Source: Couchioplanes caeruleus (GTDB lineage Bacteria; Actinomycetota; Actinomycetes; Mycobacteriales; Micromonosporaceae). Taken from it: a stretch of DNA of 64,000 nucleotides. The notes beneath the pieces were generated by a model. That model did no database searches. It was not told the origin of the DNA and saw only the letters and a list, made by a program, of their open reading frames with translations. A program made the position numbers and the translations under genes. Positions within the stretch are counted from its first letter, which is position 1; the number at the start of each line of letters is the position of its first letter. This document shows positions 7,583-15,216 of the stretch, piece after piece. Location: positions 5,642,001 to 5,706,000 of the forward strand of contig NZ_RJKL01000001.1 of NCBI RefSeq assembly GCF_003751945.1, in the 5' to 3' direction.

Positions 7583-8638
7583 GTGACGCAGCGAGGTCAG
7601 GGGATGGCGGCCGACATCGCCGAGCAGCCCGCCGGATACTCCCGGCTGCTCGAGGGCGGACCGGCCGCGGCGATAGCGGAGGTGGCCGCCCGCATCGCCG
7701 AGCAGCGTCCCAAGCACGTCGTCTTCGTCGGGCGGGGCACCTCCGACCACGCCGCCCTCTACGGCGCGTACCTCACCGAGATCCGCCTCGGCATTCCGGT
7801 CGGCCTCGCCTCACCCAGCGCGATCACGCTCTACGGCGCCCGGCCCGATCTCGCCGGCGCGCTCGTGGTCGGCGTCAGCCAGAGCGGCGGCTCGCCGGAT
7901 CTCACCGAGGTGCTGAAAGTCGCCCGGGAGAGTGGTGCCGTCACCCTTGCGGTGACGAACAACCCCGCCTCCCCGCTTGCCGCGACCGCCGAGCTCTCGA
8001 TCGACATCGCCGCCGGGCACGAGCGCGCGGTCGCCGCGACCAAGACGTACACCGCCGAGTTGCTGACGCTGTTGCTGCTGGTCGAGGGCGTGCGCAACGG
8101 GGACGGCAGGCCGGGCGCCGACGAGCGAGCGGCGCTGGAGAAGCTGCCGCAGCTCGCCGAGGAGACGCTGGCCGAGCGGGGCTCCGACGAACTCGCCCAG
8201 CGATACCGGTTCGCGTCGCGGATGGTCACCACCGGTCGCGGGTACGCGTATCCGACGGCCCGCGAGACCGCCCTGAAGCTGATGGAGACCTCCTACCTGC
8301 CGGCCCTCGCCTTCTCCGGGGCCGACCTGCTGCACGGCCCGCTCGCCATGACCGACCCCGACGTCCCGGTGCTGGCCGTCGTCGGCGGCGGCCCCGGTGG
8401 CACCTCGATGGCCGACGTGGTGAACCGGCTCGGCGAGCGCCGCGCCGACGTGGTGACGGTCGGCGCCCACGACATCGCCGGTGCGTGCGGCCGGCTGGCC
8501 GTGCCCGAGGTCGACGAGCGCTACGCGCCGCTGCTCGACATCCTGCCGCTGCAGAAGCTGGCCCTGGCCCTGGCCCTCGCGCGCGGCGAGGACCCGGACG
8601 CACCGCGCGGCCTGAAGAAGGTCACCGCGACCCTCTGA
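7583..8638 (+). CDS. Double-SIS-domain sugar isomerase/deaminase-like protein
   Basis: 351 residues with two SIS (sugar isomerase) domains, as in the isomerase half of GlmS and in AgaS/NagB-II deaminases. First domain: HVVFVGRGTSDHAALYGAY and VVGVSQSGGSPDLTEVLK. Second domain: RETALKLMETSYLPALAFS and LLHGPLAM. There is no glutamine amidotransferase domain, so ammonia-dependent GlmS activity is excluded; deamination or isomerisation of an amino-sugar phosphate is likely. Chitinases elsewhere in the window make glucosamine-6-phosphate a reasonable but unproved substrate. GTG 7583 has GGGAGG five bases upstream; ATG 7604 is an alternative. Confidence 0.82.
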   Translation: MTQRGQGMAADIAEQPAGYSRLLEGGPAAAIAEVAARIAEQRPKHVVFVGRGTSDHAALYGAYLTEIRLGIPVGLASPSAITLYGARPDLAGALVVGVSQSGGSPDLTEVLKVARESGAVTLAVTNNPASPLAATAELSIDIAAGHERAVAATKTYTAELLTLLLLVEGVRNGDGRPGADERAALEKLPQLAEETLAERGSDELAQRYRFASRMVTTGRGYAYPTARETALKLMETSYLPALAFSGADLLHGPLAMTDPDVPVLAVVGGGPGGTSMADVVNRLGERRADVVTVGAHDIAGACGRLAVPEVDERYAPLLDILPLQKLALALALARGEDPDAPRGLKKVTATL

Positions 8639-8676
8639 CCGCCCGGGGCCGGGGCAGGGATGGCAGGCTTGGGGCC

Positions 8677-10215
8677 GTGTCCACGCTGCGCGATCTCGCC
8701 GAAGAGCACACCGACCTCGGCCCCGCCGACATCGACCACCTCACCCGCCTCGCCGGCGACTGGCAGTTGCTGTCCGACCTGTCCTTCGCCGACCTGCTGT
8801 TGTGGGTGCCCGTCCGGCCCCGGCCCGCGGAGTCCCGGTCCTTCCTCTGCGTCGCCCAGGTGCGCCCGACGACCGCGCCGACGGCGTACCAGGACGACCA
8901 GGTCGGCAAGATCGCCGGCGGGCCCGAGGTCGCCCACCTCGACATCGCGTACGTGCAGGGCCGCATCTGGCGCGAGGGCGACCCGGTCTGGTACGGCGAC
9001 ACCCCGGCGCGCCACGAGGCCATCCCGGTGCGGCTCCGCGGCGAGGACGAGAACATCGAGGTCATCGCCGTCATCGGCCGCGACACCAACCTGTCGACCG
9101 CGCGGACGCCCAGCCAGCTCGAGCTGAACTACCTGACCACCGCCGACGACCTGGCCCAGATGGTCAACGACGGCACCTTCCCGCCGCAGCGGCACCAGGG
9201 CGAGACCACCTCGGCGCCCCGCGTCGGCGACGGCCTGATCCGCCTCGACGCCGGTGGCAAGGTCACCTACGCCAGCCCGAACGCGCAGTCGGCGTACCGC
9301 CGGCTCGGATTCAACGCCCATCTGGTCGGCGAGGAGCTGTCGGTGCTGTCGAAGCGGCTCGCCACCGACCCGCTGGAGGGTACGGACGCCGCCGAGCGCA
9401 TCCTCACCTCGCTGCGCGGCGAATCCCCGCCCCGCAAGGAGGTCGAGGCCCGCGGCGCCACCGTCCTGATGCGCGCCCTGCCGCTCATGCCGGCCGGCGT
9501 GCCGATCGGCGCGCTCGTGCTGGTCCGCGACGTCACCGACGTCCGCCGGCGCGACCGCGCGCTGATGACCAAGGACGCGACCATCCGGGAGATCCACCAC
9601 CGGGTCAAGAACAACCTGCAGACCGTGGCGGCGCTGCTGCGCCTGCAGGCGCGCCGGGTCGACCTCCCGGAGGCCCGGATGGCCCTGCAGGAGTCCGTAC
9701 GCCGGGTTGCGTCGATCGCCCTGGTGCACGAGACCCTCTCGATGTCCAGCGACGAGGCGGTCGAGTTCGACGGCATCGTCGACCGTGTCGCCACCGCCGC
9801 CACCGAGGTCGCGGCCACCGAGATCACCGTCAAGATGCGCCGCGAGGGCACGTTCGGCGTGCTGCCCGCGGAGATCGCCACCTCGCTGGTGATGGTCCTC
9901 AACGAGCTGCTCATCAACGCGGTGGAGCACGGCTTCCCGGCGCCCGGCGAGGAATCGGAGCCGTCGGCGACCCCGCCCGAGCCGTCCGGCGAGGTCGTCG
10001 TCTCCGCGCACCGCTTCCGCAAGCAGTTGCACGTGACCGTCGCCGACAACGGGCAGGGACTTCCGGAGGGCTTCCAGGCGGACGCGGGCGGCCGCCTCGG
10101 CCTGCAGATCGTCCGGGCGCTGGCGACCGGCGAGCTGCGCGGCACCATCGAACTGCGCAACCGCGCCGGCGGTGGCACCGAGGCCGTGCTGGTGGTCCCC
10201 CTGGGCAAGCGCTGA
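8677..10215 (+). CDS. pdtaS: PdtaS-type cytosolic sensor histidine kinase
   Basis: 512 residues, no membrane segment. An N-terminal GAF-like region covers about 1-150, a PAS domain about 185-300 (LIRLDAGGKVTYASPNAQSA), and then the HisKA_2 phospho-acceptor box EIHHRVKNNLQTVAALL with the histidine kinase ATPase (NELLINAVEHG, DNGQGLPEG, GGRLGLQIVRAL). The order matches M. tuberculosis PdtaS (Rv3220c), which phosphorylates the ANTAR antiterminator PdtaR. No PdtaR gene is adjacent. Start GTG 8677 gives the conserved STLRDL N-terminus. Conserved synteny with whiB1 and the biotinyl protein supports the call. Confidence 0.9.
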   Translation: MSTLRDLAEEHTDLGPADIDHLTRLAGDWQLLSDLSFADLLLWVPVRPRPAESRSFLCVAQVRPTTAPTAYQDDQVGKIAGGPEVAHLDIAYVQGRIWREGDPVWYGDTPARHEAIPVRLRGEDENIEVIAVIGRDTNLSTARTPSQLELNYLTTADDLAQMVNDGTFPPQRHQGETTSAPRVGDGLIRLDAGGKVTYASPNAQSAYRRLGFNAHLVGEELSVLSKRLATDPLEGTDAAERILTSLRGESPPRKEVEARGATVLMRALPLMPAGVPIGALVLVRDVTDVRRRDRALMTKDATIREIHHRVKNNLQTVAALLRLQARRVDLPEARMALQESVRRVASIALVHETLSMSSDEAVEFDGIVDRVATAATEVAATEITVKMRREGTFGVLPAEIATSLVMVLNELLINAVEHGFPAPGEESEPSATPPEPSGEVVVSAHRFRKQLHVTVADNGQGLPEGFQADAGGRLGLQIVRALATGELRGTIELRNRAGGGTEAVLVVPLGKR

Positions 10216-10335
10216 TGCGGGGCCGGCGTTGATGCGCGGGGCCGGCGCTGACGGGCGGGGCAAGCGCCGACGCGTCTGGCACCGGCGCCTTTCCCGGTGC
10301 GCGCGGTGAAACAGTGGCCGTGGCCACACTCCCGA

Positions 10336-10360
10336 ATTCTGGACCGCACTGGCCCAGAAT
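10336..10360. promoter_or_regulatory. Inverted repeat upstream of the sulfur-operon leader
   Basis: ATTCTGG and CCAGAAT form perfect 7-bp arms with an 11-base spacer (18-bp half-site spacing), ending 25 bases before the leader-peptide ATG. The rest of the 170 bp after pdtaS is GC-rich filler with GGGGCCGGCG repeats. A sulfur or cysteine regulator could bind here; the identity is unknown. Confidence 0.4.
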
Positions 10361-10385
10361 CGCCGTGCGTGAGAGGCTTGCCGAC

Positions 10386-10472
10386 ATGACCGCTGCAGTT
10401 GACCGCCGCTTCGTGGCCCGGCGCCACGTCGACTACGGCCGTGTCCGCAGCGCCATGTGTCCGGCTGTCTGA
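10386..10472 (+). CDS. Cysteine-responsive leader peptide of the sulfite reductase operon
   Basis: 28 codons starting MTAAVDRR and containing VARRHVDYGRVRSAMC. The RRHVD..RV.SA.C pattern is the widespread actinobacterial 'putative leader peptide' found before sulfur-assimilation genes. In mycobacteria Cys-containing leaders upstream of related genes work as cysteine-sensing attenuators. The single Cys codon is four codons before the stop. A hairpin (10492-10510, CGGGCG/CGCCCG) follows the stop, with 114 bases from stop to the reductase ATG. Whether this copy attenuates is inference. Confidence 0.82.
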   Translation: MTAAVDRRFVARRHVDYGRVRSAMCPAV

Positions 10473-10586
10473 CGCCGCCCGTTTGATTTCTCGGGCGCGC
10501 GAGACGCCCGGCTTCTCCAGACATCGATGTCGCGAGCCCTGCCGTGAGCGTCGCCGCGTGCCCACCATGACCGGAGGGACGCCGCC

Positions 10587-12278
10587 ATGGCGCTCAGCAA
10601 CACCGCCGCCGCGCCAGCCGTCCGCCCCCGCAAGCCGCGTGGCGAGGGCCAGTGGGCGGTCGGACACCGCGAGCCACTGAACCCGAACGAGCGGATCAAG
10701 AAGGACGACAACCCGCTCAACGTCCGGGCCCGGATCGAGAACATCTACGCCCACACCGGCTTCGCCGGCATCGACCCCCAGGACCTGCGCGGCCGTTTCC
10801 GCTGGTGGGGCCTCTACACCCAGCGCAAGGCGGGCATCGACGGCGGCCGGACCGCCGTCCTCGAGCCGCACGAGCTCGAGGACGAGTTCTTCATGCTCCG
10901 CGTCCGCATCGACGGTGGCGCGCTCAACCTCGCCCAGTTGCGCACCATCGCCGAGATCTCCACCGAGTTCGCGCGCGGCACCGCCGACATCACCGACCGG
11001 CAGAACATCCAGCTCCACTGGATCCGCGTCGAGGACATGCCGGAGATCTGGCGCCGGCTCGAGGCCGTCGGCCTGCAGACCACCGAGGCGTGCGGCGACT
11101 GCCCCCGCATCGTGCTCGGCAGCCCCGTCGCCGGCGTCTCGACCGAGGAGGTCGTCGACCCGACCCCGGCGATCGACACGATCGTCGAGCGGTACATCGG
11201 CGACCCGCGCTACTCGAACCTGCCGCGCAAGTTCAAGACGTCGATCTCCTGGCTGGCGGACACGCCCCACGAGGTCAACGACATCGCCCTGCTCGGCGTC
11301 GTGCACCCGCAGTACGGGCCGGGCTTCGACCTGTGGGTCGGCGGCGGCCTCTCCACCAATCCGCGGCTCGCCGAGCGCCTCGGGGTCTGGGTGCCGCTCG
11401 ACGAGATCCCGGACGTCTGGGAGGGCGTGGTCGGCATCTTCCGCGACTACGGGTACCGGCGCCTGCGCAACCGGGCCCGGCTCAAGTTCCTCCTGGCCGA
11501 CTGGGGTGTGGCCAAGTTCCGTGAGGTGCTCGAGAAGGAATACCTCGGCCGTGCCCTGATCGACGGCCCGCCGCCGGTGCTGCCGGAGAAGCCGATCGAC
11601 CACATCGGAGTGCACAAGCAGCGCGACGGCCGGAACTACGTGGGTGCGGCCCCGGTCGTCGGGCGCTCTTCCGGCACGCAGCTCAGCCGTCTCGCCGACC
11701 TGGTGGCTCGGCACGGGTCGGACCGGGTGCGCCTGACCCCGTACCAGAAGCTTCTGGTGTTGGACATCGCCGACGACCAGGTGGAACCGCTCGTCGAAGG
11801 CCTGCGCCGCATCGGGCTGGAAGCCCGTCCGTCGGCCTGGCGCCGCGGCACCATGGCCTGCACCGGCATCGAGTACTGCAAGCTCGCCATCGTCGAGACC
11901 AAGGCCCGCGGCGAGGAGCTGGTGGCCCGCCTCGAGGAGCGGCTCCGCGACTTCGACGTGGACATCTCGATCCACATCAACGGCTGCCCGAACGCCTGCG
12001 CGCGCACCCAGGTCGCCGACATCGGGCTCAAGGGGCAGCTCGTCATGAACGCGCGCGGTGAGCAGGTCGAGGGCTTCCAGGTCCACCTCGGCGGCGGCCT
12101 GGGCATGGCGCAGGGCCAGACCGCCGGCTTCGGCCGCAAGCTGCGGGGCCTCAAGGCCACGGCCGACGAGCTGCCCGAGTACGTCGAAAGGATCGCCCGG
12201 CACTATCTGGCGGGGCGCACCGCGGGCGAGAGCTTCGCCGACTGGGTCATCCGGGCCGACGAAGGTCTACTCACATGA
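10587..12278 (+). CDS. sir: Ferredoxin-dependent assimilatory sulfite (or nitrite) reductase
   Basis: Siroheme/[4Fe-4S] reductase, six-electron reduction of sulfite to sulfide. 563 residues, full length. Two ferrodoxin-like halves contain ITDRQNIQLHWIR and the C-terminal cluster motif C-x5-C (ACTGIEYCK) with C-x3-C (GCPNACAR). GLYTQRKAG (Tyr77) and ACGDCPR (Cys169/172) match the Tyr and Cys that are cross-linked in M. tuberculosis NirA/SirA. The genes behind it (cysH, siroheme chelatase) favour sulfite over nitrite. GGAGGG lies before ATG 10587. Confidence 0.93.
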   Translation: MALSNTAAAPAVRPRKPRGEGQWAVGHREPLNPNERIKKDDNPLNVRARIENIYAHTGFAGIDPQDLRGRFRWWGLYTQRKAGIDGGRTAVLEPHELEDEFFMLRVRIDGGALNLAQLRTIAEISTEFARGTADITDRQNIQLHWIRVEDMPEIWRRLEAVGLQTTEACGDCPRIVLGSPVAGVSTEEVVDPTPAIDTIVERYIGDPRYSNLPRKFKTSISWLADTPHEVNDIALLGVVHPQYGPGFDLWVGGGLSTNPRLAERLGVWVPLDEIPDVWEGVVGIFRDYGYRRLRNRARLKFLLADWGVAKFREVLEKEYLGRALIDGPPPVLPEKPIDHIGVHKQRDGRNYVGAAPVVGRSSGTQLSRLADLVARHGSDRVRLTPYQKLLVLDIADDQVEPLVEGLRRIGLEARPSAWRRGTMACTGIEYCKLAIVETKARGEELVARLEERLRDFDVDISIHINGCPNACARTQVADIGLKGQLVMNARGEQVEGFQVHLGGGLGMAQGQTAGFGRKLRGLKATADELPEYVERIARHYLAGRTAGESFADWVIRADEGLLT

Positions 12279-12433
12279 GCGACGCGAGAAGTACCCCGCT
12301 GTACTGCCCCTACTGCGGCGACGAGGACCTCTATCCGCACGAGGCCTCGCACGGGGCGTGGGAGTGCCACTCCTGCGCCCGGGTGTTCACGGTCAAGTTC
12401 CATGGGCTGCTTTCCAAGGGAGTGAACCGATGA
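12275..12433 (+). CDS. Small zinc-ribbon protein of the sulfur operon
   Basis: 52 residues with two CxxC knuckles: LYCPYCGDEDL and WECHSCARVFTVKF. It overlaps both neighbours by 4 bp (ATGA at each end), so it is translationally coupled to the reductase and to cysH. A small protein of this kind sits in the same place in Streptomyces (between the sulfite reductase and cysH genes). The role is unknown; delivery of a cofactor or sulfide, or a ferredoxin-docking function, are possibilities only. Confidence 0.85.
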   Translation: MSDARSTPLYCPYCGDEDLYPHEASHGAWECHSCARVFTVKFHGLLSKGVNR

Positions 12434-13185
12434 GTGTGCTGACCGCCGCCGGGCTCGGCCTGGTGACCCTGGACAAGCCGGTCGATCCCGCCCGCCGCTC
12501 GCGCGCCACGCTGGAGGCGCTTGCCGCGGAGGGTGCCGCGCAGCTCGCCGACGCGCCCGCCGAGGAGATCGCCCGCTGGGCCGCGTCGACGTTCGGCGAC
12601 CGCTTCTGCGTCACCAGCTCGATGGCCGACGCCGTCGTCGCCCACCTCTTCTCCCGCGCGGCCCCCGGCGTCGACGTCGTCTTCCTCGACACCGGCCTGC
12701 ACTTCCCCGAGACGCTCAAGGTCCGCGACACGGTCGCACGGACCATGAACGTCAACGTACGGTCGATCCGCCCGCGGATGACCGTCGGCCAGCAGGACGG
12801 CGAGCTCGGACCCCGGTTGTTCGCCCGCAACCCCGACGAATGCTGCTATCTGCGCAAGGTCGAGCCGCTGGAACGCGCCCTGGCCGACTACGACGCCTGG
12901 GCCACCGGCCTGCGCCGCGACGAGTCACCGACCCGCGCGAACACGCCGGTCGTGACGTTCGACGCCCGCAAGGGCAAGGTCAAGGTCAACCCGATCGCGG
13001 CATGGACGCAGGCGGAGGTGGACCGCTACATCGCGCGGTGGAACGTGCCGGTCAACGAGCTCTTCAAGAAGGGGTACGGATCGATCGGCTGTTGGCCATG
13101 CACCCGGCGGACGACGGCGGGGGAGGACCCGCGGGCCGGGCGCTGGGCGATGTTCGACAAGACCGAGTGCGGGCTGCACCAATGA
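12430..13185 (+). CDS. cysH: Adenylyl-sulfate (APS) reductase, CysH
   Basis: Reduces activated sulfate to sulfite with thioredoxin. 251 residues. The Fe-S-dependent APS-reductase signature is complete: Cys138-Cys139 (DECCYLRK), Cys221-x2-Cys224 (IGCWPCT) and the C-terminal catalytic ECGLH. The double CC/CxxC set binds [4Fe-4S] and marks an APS rather than a PAPS enzyme. Other motifs are VVFLDTGLHFPET and the nucleotide loop CVTSSMADAV. ATG 12430 overlaps the zinc-ribbon stop. No cysD/cysN is present in the window. Confidence 0.94.
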   Translation: MSVLTAAGLGLVTLDKPVDPARRSRATLEALAAEGAAQLADAPAEEIARWAASTFGDRFCVTSSMADAVVAHLFSRAAPGVDVVFLDTGLHFPETLKVRDTVARTMNVNVRSIRPRMTVGQQDGELGPRLFARNPDECCYLRKVEPLERALADYDAWATGLRRDESPTRANTPVVTFDARKGKVKVNPIAAWTQAEVDRYIARWNVPVNELFKKGYGSIGCWPCTRRTTAGEDPRAGRWAMFDKTECGLHQ

Positions 13186-13201
13186 GCTCTCCGTCGCTGA
13201 G

Positions 13202-13290
13202 CTCTGCTTCGTGCGTCTCGCGGGGCTCTTCGGTCGTGCGGGGCTCTTCCGCTACGCGCGGCTCTTCCGTTGTGTGCGGTGCTCTCCTCC
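13202..13290. repeat. Degenerate 18-bp tandem array after cysH
   Basis: GCGGGGCTCTTC at 13220 and 13238 and GCGCGGCTCTTC at 13256 repeat at exactly 18 bp, with a weaker fourth copy near 13274. It fills most of the 145-bp gap between the cysH stop and the chelatase ATG. Confidence 0.7.
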
Positions 13291-13330
13291 GTGGCGGCTT
13301 TTTGGCCGTTGGCGGCGGGCGGGGCTCGCG

Positions 13331-14137
13331 ATGAGCTTCCGGCAGGCGGTTGTCCTGGTTGCGCACGGCAGCCGGGATCCGCGGGCGGGCCGGGCGACCG
13401 AGGCGCTGGCGGCGGCGGTGCGGGCGCGGCAACCCGGGTGGGACGTGCGCGCGTCGTATCTCGACCACAGCGTGCCGCGCCCTCGGCAGGTGCTGGCGTC
13501 GTTCGCGGAGGCGGGGCACCGGCGGGCGATCATGGTGCCGCTGCTGCTGACGGCCGCCTACCACGGCCGGGTGGACGTGCCGGGCGAGATCACCGCTGCG
13601 CGGGCCGAGGGCGTACGGCTGGAGGTCGAGCTGGCCGAGGTGCTGGGACCGGTCGGAGGCCAGGTGCCGGAGCTGTTGCTCGACGGGCTGGCGGTGCGTC
13701 TCGACGAGGCCGCTTCCCCGGTGGGCGGGGCTGCTTCCTCGGTGGGCGAGGCGGCTTCCCCGGCCGGGCCGGTGGACGGGGTGGTGCTCACCGCCGCCGG
13801 CACGCGGAGCGCTTCGGCGCGGGCGACGGTGGAGGAGGCCGCTGCGGCGTTGGGTGAGCGTCTCGGGGTGCCGTGGCGGGTGGCCTACGCCTCGGCCGCG
13901 CCGCCGCTCTCCGGGGACGCAGTGCGCTCGCTGCGGACGCAGGGGTGCCGCCGGGTTGGTCTGGTGTCGTACTTCCTGGCGCCCGGGTTGCTGTGGGACG
14001 CGACGGTGGCTTCGGCGCGGGAAGCGGAGGTGGCGGTGGTCGCCGAGCCGCTCACCGACACTCCGGCGCTGGCGGCTCTGGTCGCCTCTCGGGTGACCGA
14101 CGCCGGTGGCCGCGCGGAGTTCGTCCCGGCGGCCTGA
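13331..14137 (+). CDS. Sirohydrochlorin ferrochelatase (CbiX/SirB family)
   Basis: Inserts Fe2+ into sirohydrochlorin to make the siroheme needed by the upstream sulfite reductase. 268 residues with two chelatase half-domains: VVLVAHGSRDPRAG with the active-site His, and VVLTAAGTRSASARATVEE. The metal-binding side of the first half holds LLLTAAYHGRVDVPGE. The halves are joined by a low-complexity insert (EAASPVGGAASSVGEAAS) made of imperfect 24-bp DNA repeats. A homologue (Rv2393) follows cysH in M. tuberculosis. Confidence 0.87.
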   Translation: MSFRQAVVLVAHGSRDPRAGRATEALAAAVRARQPGWDVRASYLDHSVPRPRQVLASFAEAGHRRAIMVPLLLTAAYHGRVDVPGEITAARAEGVRLEVELAEVLGPVGGQVPELLLDGLAVRLDEAASPVGGAASSVGEAASPAGPVDGVVLTAAGTRSASARATVEEAAAALGERLGVPWRVAYASAAPPLSGDAVRSLRTQGCRRVGLVSYFLAPGLLWDATVASAREAEVAVVAEPLTDTPALAALVASRVTDAGGRAEFVPAA

Positions 14138-14490
14138 CCCTGGGGCGGTGGTGGCATTCACCCGGCAGCCTGGTCCGACGGGTGTGGTGTTCGTCGCGGT
14201 GGCTTGATGCGGTCGATTCCGGCCCTTGCCTGATCCGGGTGTGGCGGGCATCTCCGGTGGTTGTTTTGATTGGGGTGAGCTGCGTTACCGGTGCGGTGAT
14301 CATGCTCACTGAGAAGTCGCTGAGAGCCGCCGGCCCTCCACATCGGACGGTGAGTGCGCGGAGACTAATGGTGTCAACCATTGCGACGATTTCGAGATCA
14401 TTTCGCGAAGATCGGTGATCTCATTCATGCCCTGCGTCACCATTGCGTGGCGTAATCGGATCGAAACGGTGGATGACTCCGGACAGCACG
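14138..14490. other. Gene-free, dyad-rich stretch
   Basis: No plausible gene between the chelatase and whiB1 ends. From about 14240 the DNA is less GC-rich than its surroundings. It holds AATGGT-GTCA-ACCATT (14367-14382), GAGATCA/TGATCTC (14394-14422) and the nested palindrome TTCGCGAA (14402-14409). These lie between convergent genes, where operators are not expected; a small RNA is one possibility. Confidence 0.4.
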
Positions 14491-14521
14491 ACGCCCCGGC
14501 GCCGTGATGGGCCCGGGGCGT
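14491..14521 (-). terminator. Hairpin terminator after whiB1
   Basis: ACGCCCCGG and CCGGGGCGT, 9-bp perfect arms with a 13-base loop, start 20 bases after the whiB1 stop. There is no U-tract, as is common for actinobacterial terminators. Confidence 0.6.
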
Positions 14522-14540
14522 GAATGCTGTGAGGGATTGT

Positions 14541-14795
14541 TCAGGCGGTGGGAGCGCCGACCCGCAGGCCGCCGCGACGCTTGACGGCGCGCCGCTCGTC
14601 CTCGCTCATACCGCCCCATACGCCGGCGTCCTGACCGGATTCGAGCGCCCACTGCAGGCACGACTCGGTCACGGGGCACCGGCGGCACACGGCCTTGGCC
14701 TGCTCGACCTGCAGGAGCGCGGGGCCGGACGTCCCGATTGGGAAGAACAGCTCCGGGTCCTCGTCGCGGCAGATCGCATCGTGGCGCCAGTCCAT
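14541..14795 (-). CDS. whiB1: WhiB1/WblE-type iron-sulfur regulator
   Basis: 84 residues, near the length of M. tuberculosis WhiB1, which carries an NO-sensitive [4Fe-4S] cluster and binds sigma-A region 4. Cluster ligands Cys9, Cys37, Cys40 and Cys46 sit at the same positions as in WhiB1. The conserved start MDWRHDAICRDEDPELFFP, GVWGGMSEDERRAVKRR and the basic tail are all present. AAGGAG precedes the ATG. A 421-bp upstream region with two CRP-like sites suggests complex control, as known for M. tuberculosis whiB1. Synteny with pdtaS and the lipid kinase also fits. Confidence 0.95.
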   Translation of the reverse strand: MDWRHDAICRDEDPELFFPIGTSGPALLQVEQAKAVCRRCPVTESCLQWALESGQDAGVWGGMSEDERRAVKRRGGLRVGAPTA

Positions 14796-14993
14796 GGCGG
14801 CAACACTCCTTGTTTCGGCTGGGGTAATGAAATGGTGCGGGCTTACTACTTACTTTTATCTGCATACGCCGCAGTGACCGACGGACAGCGTTCGTCCGAT
14901 CACCAGTGCGTGAGCAAGCTTTGTTCAGGAGGCCGTTCTGCACCTTCTGGATTAGGAACGCGGGCGAGCGGCATCCGGTTACTTCATATCGCT

Positions 14994-15009
14994 TGTGAAT
15001 GCTTTCACG
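14994..15009. promoter_or_regulatory. CRP-like site 1 upstream of whiB1
   Basis: TGTGA-ATGCTT-TCACG matches the TGTGA-N6-TCACA CRP consensus at nine of ten positions. It lies about 200 bp upstream of the whiB1 ATG. CRP (Rv3676) control of whiB1 is established in M. tuberculosis. Confidence 0.6.
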
Positions 15010-15053
15010 AACTCCCGCGATGTCAAGGGTAGCGCTCGGAAAATCTCCGGGCG

Positions 15054-15069
15054 GGTGAGCTAGCTCACG
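15054..15069. promoter_or_regulatory. CRP-like site 2 upstream of whiB1
   Basis: GTGA-GCTAGC-TCAC is a perfect 14-bp palindrome matching the inner eight bases of the CRP consensus. Its centre is exactly 60 bp from the centre of site 1. The remaining 14796-15216 gap shows no gene. Confidence 0.6.
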
Positions 15070-15216
15070 ACCCTTTTGTCCGCTTCCGGGGGTTGGCCCC
15101 GGGACCGGCGCATGAACGCTCCCATCAATGTAGTACGGTAGCCGCCGCCTTGCAGACCTTTCGCCCGTGTTTCTGTAACGGATCGTGAGGACCTTCGGTT
15201 TCGGCCTACCCGCTCC

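Noticed and set aside
7583..8638. Annotation as GlmS
   Set aside because: Only the isomerase half is present; there is no N-terminal glutaminase domain with Cys1.
14955..14980. GGAAC-N18-GTT, a perfect SigR-type pattern
   Set aside because: It points away from whiB1 into the antisense of the lipid kinase. By composition several such matches are expected by chance in 64 kb.
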